Below, one piece after another: positions 1 through 10,907 of a stretch of 64,000 nucleotides of DNA. Within the stretch, counting starts at the first letter, position 1; each line of letters opens with the position of its first letter. The position numbers were made by a program, and so were the translations under genes. Below the pieces are notes generated by a model. It ran no database searches. It worked only from the letters and a program-made list of their open reading frames with translations, and was not told the DNA's origin. Origin of the DNA: Strigamia acuminata. Its lineage: Eukaryota; Arthropoda; Chilopoda; Geophilomorpha; Linotaeniidae. Where the stretch lies: NCBI GenBank assembly GCA_949358305.1, contig OX442319.1, positions 558,001-622,000 of the forward strand, in the 5' to 3' direction.

Positions 1-608
1 CCTACTTCACCAGACTGGGCGGAAAAACTTGTCGAAGGTTGCGACAGCTCAATCGAAAATAAACAATTACTCGTAAACGTTCTTTTGGATCTAAAAAACG
101 TATTCCGAGACCAATTAGGCTGTACGAAGGTTGCCAAACACAGCATTAAGTTTAAACCTGGTGCTACTTGGAAACACCAACCTTATAGAATGTATAACCC
201 GGCTAAAAAAGCCATTATGACTGAGTTTGTCGAGGAATTGGAGGCCGATGGTTTAATCGAGCCTGCAATAGGTCCTTACATAAGTCACCCGGTTATAGTA
301 GCCAAACCCGGCAGTAAATATCGATTATGCATCGACTATCGCTGTTTGAACGCAATCACAGAGGTTAATGCTATTCAAATGCCTAGTATTGATCTATTAA
401 TTCATCATACTAACCAGGCAAAATACTTTACATCCATTGATCTAACTAAAGGTTATCATCAAATGGAAATGGAAGAGGAAGACAAGAGTAAAACTGCTTT
501 TTACACCCCAAAAGGCAAATTTCAATTCAAAAGATTGCCATTTGGTCTTTGTAATGCACCTAGCTCTTTTCAACACCTCATGACTAAAGTATTAGGTGAC
601 TCTTTATA

Positions 609-1098
609 CAGGGTGAACAAAAAGTCTGTATCTTTACTTAATATTTCTGAAAGTGCTGACAATGCATCTAATCTGATGATGGCAAAGTACTAAAGTTGGG
701 TGGGGAAATCTTTTGATGGCCCGAAATTTGACTTTGGAATGTTCCTTCAAGGTCATTGGGAAATTATCTCGGAAACCGTTAGAGATAGACAGAAATTTCC
801 AATTGTAAACTTGTAGACCATCATTTGTTTAGTCTAACAATGACTAATCCTCAAATCTTTTGTACTAAATTTTTTTAAGAAAATTGCAATTTTCTAAAGT
901 AAACACAAGTCAAAGAAAAAATGCCCCAAATTGAAAAAGTGTCAAAAACGTGCTGATTAGACGTAAAATGATCCAAAAAATCGATTCCCCTAGTTGGAAT
1001 TTGCATATCTGGCACCGTTGCAGAGATATGGGCAGAAAACTGAATTTTTAAAAAGAAATTTTAAGAAATTTTAAGAAAATTGGCAATTTTCTAAAGTA
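609..1098 (+). repeat. Left terminal inverted repeat of the Tc1/mariner derivative
   Basis: 490 bp, reverse complement of 1547-2036 with few differences. Arms this long are far beyond the 20-30 bp usual for Tc1/mariner ends and would allow the single strand to fold back on itself. Confidence 0.9.
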
Positions 1099-1239
1099 GA
1101 CACAAGTTTTGCATAAAAAAGGATACAGCACACACAACACAAAAAAGGGATTGGGATTGGGATCGGATATTGGAATTGGAATAGGTAATCTGAGTTGTGA
1201 TTAGGATGTTGGCAGTTAGGAGTGGTTAGTCTATTAGTT

Positions 1240-1546
1240 GTTCAATGTGATGACGACTAGCACCGAGACATATCTCTGCACGTGCCTGGATGGACCTGTA
1301 CATGGTTTCAATCGTTTGTCGTGTAATTCCATTACATGCTCTTCTAATTTTTTCTTTAAGGTCGTTGATGGAAATTGGCACTGTTTCTTACACTTTCTCC
1401 TTCACATAACCCCAGAAGAAGAAGTCAAGCAATGTCAAATCGGGAGATCTTGGTGGTCATGAAACTGGTCCTGCTCTACTAGTCCACTGATCTCCGAATA
1501 CAGCATGTAACTTTTGCCGTGCTAGATGTGAGAAGTGGGGTGGAGC
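1240..1546 (-). pseudogene. Tc1/mariner-like transposase, C-terminal remnant
   Basis: On the minus strand the frame reads APPHFS, then PPRSPDLTLLDFFFWGYV, then a region rich in basic residues (NDLKEKIRRACNG) up to about 1240. PPRSPDLT carries the third-acidic-residue region of the DDE/D transposases that are widespread in arthropods, and DFFxWGYVKEKV is the characteristic following helix. Two in-frame stops are visible, one just before PPRSPD and one after KEKV. The upstream part of the gene, including the first catalytic Asp, is gone: the frame enters the inverted arm at 1547. It is a transposase fossil giving the element its superfamily, not a working gene. Confidence 0.85.
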
Positions 1547-2036
1547 TACTTTAGAAAATTGCCAATTTTCTTAAAATTTCTTAAAATTTTTTTTTAAAAA
1601 TTCAGTTTTCTGCCCATATCTCTGCAACGGTGCCAGATATGCAAATTCCAACTAGGGAAATCGATTTTTTGGATCATTTTACGTCTAATCAGCACGTTTT
1701 TGACACTTTTTCAATTTGGGGCATTTTTTATTTGACTTGTGTTTACTTTAGAAAATTGCGATTTTCTTAAAAAATTTTAGTACAAAAGATTTGAGGATTA
1801 GTCATTTTTAGACTAAACAAATGTTGCTCTAAAAGTTTACAATTGGAAATTTCTGTCTATCTCTAACGGTTTCTGAGATAATTTCCCAATGACCTTGAAG
1901 GAACATCCCAAGGTCAAATTTTGGGTCACCAAAAGATTTCCCCACCCAACTTTAGTACTTTGCCATCATCAGATTAGATGCATTGTCAGCACTTTCAGAA
2001 ATATTAAGTAAAGATACAGACTTTTTGTTCACCCTG
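1547..2036 (-). repeat. Right terminal inverted repeat of the Tc1/mariner derivative
   Basis: Inverted copy of 609-1098. The outer end is followed directly by TATA at 2037-2040 and the resuming gypsy RT frame. Confidence 0.9.
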
Positions 2037-4351
2037 TATAAACATGCTTTGGTCTATTTAGACGATATAATCATTTTTTCCGACACATGGGAAAATCATT
2101 TATTGCATATTAAAGACGTACTTGAGAGGTTAGACGCCGCGAATCTAACTATCAATAAAGAGAAATCGAAATTTGGTCGAACATCGTTACGATTTTTAGA
2201 CCATTTGATTTCAGAAGGTTCACTCTTACCAGATCCCGACAAGGTAGTGGCTGTAAGGAAATTTCCTACACCCACTTGTTTCAAAGAGATACAACGATTT
2301 GTAGAACTTGCAAATTTTTTCAGAAAATTCATTCCTAACATTGCAAATATTGCTCGTCCATTGACAAATATTATGCATGACCAAGCCAATTTCGTGTGGG
2401 ATTGTCCACAAATTAATGCATTTGAAACTATCAAAGATATTTTGTGCGACAAAGACCATGCTCTTCTTCACGTGCTAGATATGAATAAGCCTTTTGTCAT
2501 TTTGACAGACGCTTCTCATTCAGGTTTAAGAGTGGTACTCTGCCAAGATGTAGAGTTATTCTGTGAAAAGAAACAGAAATTAATAATGGTCCCGAAGGCA
2601 GTCGCGTACGCCAGCCGAGTGTTACGCGGGGCCGAAGAGAAATATTCCACATCAGAATTAGAATGTTTAGCCGTTGTGTGGGCAATTGAACGGTTTCGAC
2701 CGTATATTGAGTATACAACTTTCACTTTGGAGTCCGATGCTCAGGCCCTTAGCTGGTTAATGAGTACGCCCGAATCATCGGGGAGATTTGGACGTTGGGC
2801 CGTCAAGATCCAGTGCGGCGCGTTTAAAATTAATTTTAGTAGCGGCGCAATGAACCAAGTAGCCGACGCCTTGTCACGTGCCCCATTATCAGCATTGGAC
2901 ACTCCTGACTACGATTACATTGAGCCGGAAGAAATTACCCAATTCTATCCGACTAGGAATGGAAATAGATGTGCTTCCTTGCAAATAACTACGGTTGAAC
3001 GCAAACATTTTTTGGCAAATGTTGAGCTTAACCAGAAAGTTTTCTCAGAATCATGTCAATCTGTCAGATTTCATAATTCTGAGGAAAAGGGGGAGGATGA
3101 AGGGTGTACAAGAGAAAATTGTGAACATACAAATATTCACAAGTGCCAACACGAGAGTATCCACACTGCATTAACAGATATTCTGAAAGTAGTCCCACCA
3201 ACGCGCCAAGAAATTATCGAAGCGCAGTTGAAAGACACTGAATGCAGTAAAATCCTTGTTTATCTAAAAGCAAGCGAAAAACAAAAGAAACTAGTCACGG
3301 ATAAACATTGGCTGAATGCTATACGTGGCTATACTCTCGATGCAAGAGGAGAGGATAAAAGCGTTATGCTGATCTATTTTGCTCCAACCGACGAGGAAGA
3401 GCTAAATGACTCAGGTAATGGTTTTAAGGCGGTAATTCCACGCTCCCTTGTGAGACGTGCATTATTCGCATGCCATGGTCATCCTCTCACAGGACACGCT
3501 GGCATAAGTAAGACTCTGGACAGAGTTAAACAAATGTATTTTTGGCCCAAAATGAGTAAAGACACTCGTAACTATGTACGAAGTTGCACTCATTGTCAAC
3601 AATACAAACCTAGTCAGCACCAGAAGCATCGTGCGAACTACACATCCCACAATATGACCAATCCGTGAGAAACAGTTAGCATTGACTTGATGGGGCCAAA
3701 ACCGGCCGGTCGTTCTCAATTAAAATGGATTTTAGTAATCATTGATAATTGTACGAAGTGGATTGAAGTTTTTCTCTTGGCGACAGCATCAAGTGAATGC
3801 GTTGTTAATAAAATGAGCGAAGTTTTCCACCGGTGGGGATATCCCAAAAAGATAATCTCCGACAATGGCAAACAATTCGTCTCAACTATTTTCAATGAGT
3901 TCTGCCGAAGAAATTATATTGATATAGCTCACGTCAGTCCTTACCACGCTGCTGCAAACATTACAGAACGTGCTAATAGAACTTTGAAAATGATGTTGGC
4001 TCTATATTCGGATATTCACTCCCACTGGCCAAAGTTTTTAAATTCTTTTGCTTTTGCGATGCGAACAGCAAAGTCCGAAGCAACGAATTATTCACCGATG
4101 ATTCTTAATACGGGAAGAGTTGTTTCTTTGCCATTTGATCCGCGTATTACTAAACACGCCATTAAATTTGACAAGGAAAATCTCGAAGCTTACGTTTACA
4201 GCATTTTAGATGTAATTAGACGTGCTCACAGCGAAATGCATTGTAAAATTCAGTCGAATTATGAGAAACACGATCGTTTGCACAAAGATAAATATTACAT
4301 TTGTCAGTTTGCTAAAGGAGATCTCGTGTGGAAAGCCACACATATTTTATC

Positions 4352-4803
4352 TGTTGGGATTTTGGATCCGCCATATGGTGCAATATGTCGCACGTTTCCG
4401 TGTTAGTGCGACAATGGCGCGTTTTCTGTTCAGCATTGTTTATTGTCTTGAGGTAGAGTGTTGATTGTCACGCTAATTCAATCAACACATGTCTTACGGT
4501 GTTGCGCAGACTGTCGTCTGCTTGTGTTAAAGTTTATCTTTTAGTTTGCCCCGGTTTTATCCAGTGTGAATACTGGAAGTGTATTATTCATTTGTTCCGT
4601 TTGTAAAGAACAAATCAACCATTGCGTGGATGATTTGTTCTACAGTTACTGTTGGAGAGCGACTAGCCTCTAACACCTGTATTTTAGTTGCAATTCACTC
4701 TTGACTGAATAAAGATGGCGGCCTCCATAGGTTGATGGCCTTGTTTGTGAAAATCTGTCTCCTGCTTCCACACACTGCACTCACGGACGGTTTATAGACA
4801 ATA
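4352..4803 (+). mobile_element. Solo LTR (copia-like) inside the gypsy integrase
   Basis: 452 bp, begins TGTTGGGATT and ends GACAATA, a slight decay of the usual CAACA. It is flanked by the 5-bp direct repeat TTATC (4347-4351 and 4804-4808). An AATAAA-type signal lies near 4708. On either side the gypsy integrase C-terminal frame is recovered (KATHILS before, GFAEKRDGPW after), so this is an insertion followed by LTR-LTR recombination. Confidence 0.8.
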
Positions 4804-5304
4804 TTATCAAATAAAGATACAGAGATTTCAGCAGGATTCGCTGAGAAACGTGATGGACCTTGGGAAATCACGGAAGTTCTAGGCGGAGGTTCCTACGAGT
4901 TACGGAAGCTTTCCGATAACACGAAGGCAAAAGCGATCAACATTCATATCCCATCCTACCTGATTGAAGAATGGACATTAAACCAGAAAGTCGGCACAAA
5001 CGAGGCACACCCGACCCCAGACTGGATGGCAAGCCAAGTTATTAATTCGACGGAATTAATAAATGAACCTGCATCCATGGAAACCGAAGTGTTAAATGAA
5101 TCCGAAGGTTTAGCTGAGGAAAAAGAGGAAGAAACTCCTCCAATCCCTTCTAAAGAGAAGGAAACTCCTCAAACCCCATCTAAAAAGAGGAAAAGGTTTC
5201 CATCTCCCGTTCGACAGTCTAAACGTAGACCCAAACCGAACCCGAAATACGTGAATAATTTTGTACAATTAATAAATTGTTTAAAACAAGTCAAATTGGG
5301 TTAA

Positions 5305-6418
5305 AACACGATAAATCAGAAAAATAAATTTAGTAAAAAACTTTATTTATTTATTTCTAAAAAGATTATTAAGTTTTATTAAATAAAAAACATTTTCGCG
5401 AATGTGGATAAAATGTAACAATTGTTTGAGTTATTTTTACACAGCTGATTATATTTAAATTAATCTACATGTAAACATTTACTTGAAACTATGTTCCCCC
5501 TTTGGGTTAATAGAAACTTTGAGATGAGTAATTTGCGACCAATCAAATCACTCCTCGAAACTCCCCTTAACCCCTAGTAGGAGAGTATTTTTTCTCACTT
5601 GTTGGTCAAGTTATCGTTTCGATAAAACTAACCACACAAGAATTCTTCGTTTTTGCGAACAACAATTTCAACTTTGGTGAGTTAAAAGTACCTGGATTAT
5701 ATGTTATTTGGCTAATATTAATCAGTACCACTTAAATATCGTCAGTATTTACGTGTTCTTCGGTGGAAACGAGCTATTTTGAGTCCACTTCGCACCCGTG
5801 TCAAATTAACGTTTGGATTTAAGAAAAATCTTCACCATTTCCCGGTAATTTAGTACGGACATTTCTTGACATTCAAGTTATGTGACAATACTTTTCTATC
5901 GTATGTTTAGTCGTGAGGAAATTCCGAAGTACGTGTCATTCCTCGACACTCGACCGTCTACAAACATTATTTCAGCAACGAACTCGAGATTCTTTCAGTC
6001 AGTAAGTTATCATGAATTTCATATAAGCTTATTTGATAAAAGTTTGGATTGATTTTTATTTCCGAAATTATCTCGCGAGGAATTAGATTCACATGTGCTA
6101 ACTTGACACGTGGTATTATGTGATTCTACCACCAGAGGGTAGTTCCGTAATAAATATTCAATTTTCAAATGAAGAGTTATGTGAAATAATTTTTTCACAT
6201 TTCTTTAGCATTTATTAACACTCGAAATTTATTCGAGTTGTCAAAATTCTTCGGAGATAAACCTTGATAGAATTTCCTATCGAAATTTCAACTTTTCAAT
6301 CCAAAGCGGAGATTTTCTTTTTTAATATTATTGAATAATTAATTAAGGAAAATCTCACATGATGAATTATTAAATTTAAAAATATTTACTAATTTTAAAT
6401 CTAATACATTTAGCTATC
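5305..6418. other. AT-rich spacer downstream of gypsy pol, no gene seen
   Basis: About 1.1 kb with no convincing reading frame and no recognisable LTR copy of the 8643 sequence. It separates the end of pol from the decayed ORF at 6419. It could be an untranslated part of the same retroelement or an unrelated insertion. Confidence 0.5.
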
Positions 6419-8005
6419 ATGAGTCGGAAGGGCAAAGCTCCTAAACGTGAATATGTCTACTGGGACACAGAAGAATAAGAGGAGGAAGCAGACTACCGCT
6501 TTGTTAACGCCTCTTCAAACCCCGAAATGGTCGCCAACTGGGCACGGGACAATCCTGGGGTCGTCCCCCAGAATATCCTTAATGCCATGGGTATAATTCC
6601 GGCCCGAACAAGCCAAAATACCGGACGTAATCAACGAAATGCCCCAAGAAGGAGGTGAGATGATTTCTCTCAGGATGAATAAACTCCGGAGGAAAACATG
6701 CCACCACCGACCCGTCACCAAACAGCACAGAGGACTTCTGGTCGAACCGTACAATTTTCGTCCAAGCAGTCTCGCTCGACCATCAACTCGTCAGCGGAAG
6801 CGCTTACACGCTCGAATAGCAACTCTTCAGCGGAAGCACTTACACGCTCAGTCACTGAACTCAACCTCCCTCTTTACAAGAAAGAAAGGAAAGAAACGGT
6901 ATTACGCGACATAGAGTCTGCAAGTCTTGGCACCATGATCGCCCCGAATTCTAAGTTGGGCCCTTGTCCTTTATGTACGGGATGTGGATGGCTCTCATCT
7001 TTAATCAACAGCGTACATGCGGTAGTTTGCGTTAACTGCCATGGCGCTAAGAGACTAGCCCTTAACCGACTTTGGAATGAGGATGTTATCCCCTACATTG
7101 TCAAGGGTTTAACTACCCCGACCGCACGCAATTGGGCTACCTGCCGCTTATGTCAGTTGCTTCATAAAGGGACAGAAGTAGCCATATACGTGGATCCAGC
7201 TAGCATGTCGCGAACTTCTACACCCGAAGGAAGCGTTATGACTCCCCAAAAGGATCAGATACCGAAAACAGTCGTTCAAATTCCATCGAATTTGCAGGTA
7301 TTGCCAGCCGCAAAACCTAGCACATCACTAGATCCAGAGACTCCGAGCCGGTGCAACATCAACCTTGATTCCTGCACAGTCTCCGATGAACCCCCAAATA
7401 TGGAAGTCAGGTACGACCCGAACTTTGACGTGTCTCCACCCCGAGTTAGTCCAGCGGCACAGGCACCCTTGATTATTATGGTATCTCCGTTCATACCAAC
7501 TAATGATTTAACTGGTGTGACAAAGGCCCAGGCCGAGATTGAACACCATCTGCCAGGATTACGCGAAGCGGCCAAACGGATTAGTCAGTCGCTAGATAAG
7601 GGTCAGTCTCCTGACTACTCGATACCATTGGCAATCATGCAATGGGTTTTTCACCCTTCGAGGAATGAATCTTTCCAGATGCGCTCCTTCGTCTGGTGTC
7701 AGCTTTTGACTTGGCACCACGGTTTACCCGATTACAATTTGCTTTTTGCCGAACAACCAGCAATTACAAGGGATTCTTTGATGGCCACAACTCCCACTCA
7801 AATTGTCGCCACATCCGTCCCGGTTGATAACATTGCTGAAATTCTTCCGACATTAGTCGCCGAGGTAATTGCTGATGTTGTTGACGAAGCCGTACCCGGA
7901 GTTTTGCTGGAAACCGCTCTGGAAGCTATAACCCCTGTTAATGCCTCAGTTGCGACACCCGCTTCTCTTGTCGGAGAACTCAAAGAAGATACCGAGATGG
8001 ACTAA
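6419..8005 (+). pseudogene. Decayed ORF of unknown function with a cysteine-rich region, downstream of gypsy pol
   Basis: A single frame runs from ATG 6419 to TAA 8003-8005 (about 529 codons) but holds three in-frame stops near its start (TAA about 6476, TGA about 6656, TAA about 6689). The longest open part starts at ATG 6698. I do not recognise the family. Visible features are a short tandem repeat (SSAEALTRS twice), a cysteine cluster that could bind zinc (CPLCTGCGW, then CVNCHG, then CRLCQ), and a Pro/Thr-rich stretch leading to a predicted-helical segment (KAQAEIEHHLPGLREAAKRI). It contains no transmembrane segment, so it is not an obvious envelope gene. It lies between gypsy pol and a polypurine tract/LTR in the same orientation, which is the position of a third ORF. 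It could also be the gag of another, partly deleted element. Confidence 0.6.
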
Positions 8006-8630
8006 CTAGGCTATATGGTCAGGATCCGTTACTTTCCTGACACGAGTTCTCGGCCCCTCTGAAGTAACGAGTCCACCCAGGTATCTTGGTTCCTTTGAGA
8101 TTTCGACAATCTTTGTTCACGATTTTAGTTATCTCGAAAATTAGGAGACATTTATATCTTGAAACATTTAACTAATTCCTTTGAATTTGTCAATTATAAG
8201 TTGTAAGTTGTTGTTCAAAATTACTAAAACAAAAATTATATCTAATTTTAACATGTAAAGAGTTATTGAAATGATTATGTAATCTAACCAAACACTTTTC
8301 GATAACATTTGTCAAAGTTTTAATATTTAATTTAAGAATACAAAATTTTGATGTTATTTTTAATAATTTTGAGTGTATTTCTTCTGAAGCAGTTGTAAGT
8401 CCACCTGTAACGGAATAGAAATCAGTGTTTGTTTTATAAAAAGTTATATGATAACTCTAATAAATATTTTTTGAAGCATTTTGATCAAGGTTGACATTTA
8501 TTTATACGACCAGGTCTATAAATTAAGTTTACTTACCCAAGTTTAAATGTCCTGATGTTCTGGTTGACAGTGTAAACCGTAATTCTCCAGGTATACTAGT
8601 AAATAGTATGTAAATACTATTAACATATAT

Positions 8631-8640
8631 TTAAGGGGGA
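8631..8640 (+). promoter_or_regulatory. Probable polypurine tract
   Basis: TTAAGGGGGA, followed two bases later by TGTGACGG. This is the usual plus-strand priming site just before a 3' LTR, in the same orientation as the gypsy pol upstream. Confidence 0.5.
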
Positions 8641-8642
8641 CT

Positions 8643-10204
8643 TGTGACGGTTACACTGTCATACACTTTGCTAATTAAGGACGATTATTTCGTCAATAGA
8701 TGGCGTTTTCGTGTTTAAGCGGTAATTTTAAATTTCGATCATTTTAAGCGATTTAATATATAAATTATTATTTATCTGTTAATCCACTTTGGTTTACACA
8801 GTTATTAAACATTTTAAATATGTTTTAATGTTGTTTTATTCAGTTTACTACATAATTCTATTGAATTATGTATAAACTTTACACCTGGTGTAGATATCCC
8901 TCACTACCCACTGTGAGTAGAATTCCATTTTGGATTATAGTCAAAGACTTAATCCAAAATGTATCCTACGTATCCAGTCCCTAGGGAGGACCTAGTAGAA
9001 GACTATGTCCTGAGTATCCACTTCCTATGATCTAGGATTGGATGGATTTAGGTGCCCAGTGATCCCATTAGATCAATGGACAGCCCATTCTTCGTTCCAA
9101 GTATATATTCCGTGTAGACCGGATATAACACGCTCTTGTCCTGTTTTCTGTTTTGTCACTTGTTACTTGAGCGCTTATTATACTTTACGTCGATCCAACA
9201 GTCCGTTGTAGAAATACCAGTTATTTAGTGTAAGAATCTAGAGTGGGTAGAAGACTCACAGACACACTGCCCGCCTCTTCATGCCAACATCCCGTTGTAA
9301 AAATCGTAAGTTTACTTGCATTTAAGTGTAGTACAGAGTATCTAGAGTGGGGTACAACCCACAGACACACTCCCTCCAGCTTCATGCCAACATTCCGTTG
9401 TAGAATGCAGAATCTAGAGTGGAGTAAAATTCACAGACGCATTGGTAATGTAGTATCTAGAGTGGAGTAAAATTCACAGACGCATTGGTAATGTAGTATC
9501 TAGAGTGGAGTATTTATTACTTCACAGACGCATTATCAGAGTAATCGACGCGGAGTAATTTTCCGGTTATTCTCCCGCCAGCCAGAACCGAGCGGAGTAA
9601 TTTCCCGGCAATGGATAACCTTTCCTGCGAGAAACTTCTGTATTCAATTCGTTGTTGGACGATGGAGCATTTGAGCAAGGCTTAAATGTTGATTGCACTC
9701 GGGGCAAAAATAGCTCGGCGCTATTTTAATTTATTCTTTATTTTTACAGTTATTTATCTAGCTTTGCGAATCTAATATCATGTTTAATTCCATTGAATTT
9801 ACATGCATATTTATTCCAATTGTTTCGTCATTTTTATGACCGCACTTTGTAATTATTATTTGATAATAATTACACGTGTGATGATTGCGGAAAAGTCAAC
9901 CGCATCTCTCGGATATAATTCACCCAAGCCTAACCATTACACACCTTTTAGAACCAACCCCGGACCATTTAGAAGTCAGAACCATTCGTTAGACGACATC
10001 TTTTACGTCCTGATATTAAGACCGTTACGCATTCTTATTATCTGACTGAAAACCGCAAGTGATATTATTTTAGGGCTTTCGCCAACCGACTGTATAGTTT
10101 AACATGAAGTTATCTTAGCCATTTGTAGGCATAGTTTTTATATAGATCCCATTTGAAATAAACTGTCATATGATTTGAGAAATCACAAGCCTCCGTATTT
10201 CACA
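8643..10204 (+). mobile_element. Probable long gypsy 3' LTR
   Basis: Starts TGTGACGGTTACAC directly after the polypurine tract. A plausible end is CCGTATTTCACA near 10204, shortly after an AATAAA signal (about 10157). No second copy lies in the window, so the end is a judgement. It holds the tandem repeats at 9235-9535. No protein-coding frame is convincing in it. Confidence 0.4.
9235..9535 (+). repeat. Imperfect repeats in the probable LTR
   Basis: Five copies of a motif TCTAGAGTGG, 5-15 variable bases, then CACAGACRCA. The last three are close copies of one another spaced about 50 bp apart. Repeats of this type in a U3 region could be transcription-factor sites, but nothing here proves it. 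Confidence 0.7.
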
Positions 10205-10907
10205 CTTTTCACACTAGTTCCTACTTTAATTGTGAAGCAATTTGTATCTCGTAAAGTCAATCGTCACATACTTCAATTAAATGCACTATAAAGAACAGCA
10301 ACAGGATAAAGTTAAAGCTTAAATACGAGGAAAAGAGTATAGTATAACAGAATTAACCAATAGGAAAACAGCATTGCATTATCTGCAGTATTACTCTATT
10401 AAATGATTTACAGATAACAAAACACAAAATGGCTCCCAAGATGAAGAAATGAGAACTTTATACTCTGGTGTTAGAAAACAAAACAAATAGCTGGACTCTG
10501 CATACTACTTAATGCTTAACTTAGGCATCAAGCAGAAAAGATGAAGAAATGGCCAAATAGTTAATTTAACTCGTTTGTAGACCAAAAACCTTTGATTAAA
10601 CTGTCAGGAACTCTTTCTTGCAAATTGAAATAAGAAATAAATCTAACTTTCAGAAACTAGCCTCCTGATTCCTCCATATGTTCGCAACAGCGCCACCAGG
10701 TTGGCGGTCGGAAGCTAGTAGGGCGACCAGATTTGAGTTTCGATCTCTCTTAGAAGAGATCCCCCTGGGAAGTTTGTATTTTCGCCTATTATTTTGGGGA
10801 AAACTGCATTTATTTTTGTGTGACAAGTGTTTACAAAGTGAAAAGTGCGTTTTAGTGCAACGAATCGTGGATTGTTGTGCGAATAATTGTGTTACGTACA
10901 GCAACAA
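10205..10907. other. No gene recognised; probable leader of the copia relic
   Basis: AT-rich sequence without a convincing coding frame. The last 250 bases may be the leader of the copia relic that starts at 10908. No LTR or primer-binding site could be identified. Confidence 0.4.

Larger units (their letters stand above)
609..2036. mobile_element. Tc1/mariner-family derivative with 490-bp terminal inverted repeats
   Basis: A 1428-bp element with near-identical 490-bp inverted arms (609-1098 and 1547-2036) around a 448-bp core that holds the 3' end of a transposase. Ends are CAGGGTGAAC and GTTCACCCTG. They are flanked by TATA on both sides (605-608 and 2037-2040), which reads either as a TATA duplication or as the TA duplication of Tc1/mariner with ends starting TACAGGGTG. 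It lies inside the RT coding sequence of the gypsy pol. Removing the element and one TATA brings the two halves of the RT together in frame, which fixes the boundaries. It cannot move itself, because the transposase remnant is truncated and carries stop codons. Confidence 0.9.
1..5304 (+). pseudogene. pol: Ty3/gypsy pol (RT, RNase H, integrase), interrupted and running off the left edge
   Basis: Reverse transcriptase, RNase H and integrase of an LTR retrotransposon. The frame is open from base 1, so the upstream part lies outside the window. RT shows LCIDYRCLNA, SIDLTKGYHQ and LPFGLCNAPSSF before the break at 609. After it come VYLDDIIIFS, an RNase H region (TDASHSG, YSTSELECLAVVWA, ESDAQALSWL, ADALSR), an H2C2 zinc-binding motif (CHGHPLTGHAG to CTHCQQYK, about 3470-3600) and an integrase core with Asp in VIIDNC, Asp in ISDNGKQF and Glu in ITERANR. 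Three lesions are visible: a transposon at 609-2036, an in-frame TGA at 3666-3668 just before the conserved ETVSIDLMGP, and a solo LTR at 4352-4803. After the LTR the integrase C-terminus resumes in frame and ends at 5304 in a basic, Pro-rich tail. The same lineage occurs at 62625-63908. Family identity is certain; the element is dead. Confidence 0.93.

Noticed and set aside
8643-10204. Assigning the LTR firmly to the pol at 1-5304
   Set aside because: Orientation and polypurine tract agree, but no matching 5' LTR is in the window, so the link stays a suggestion.
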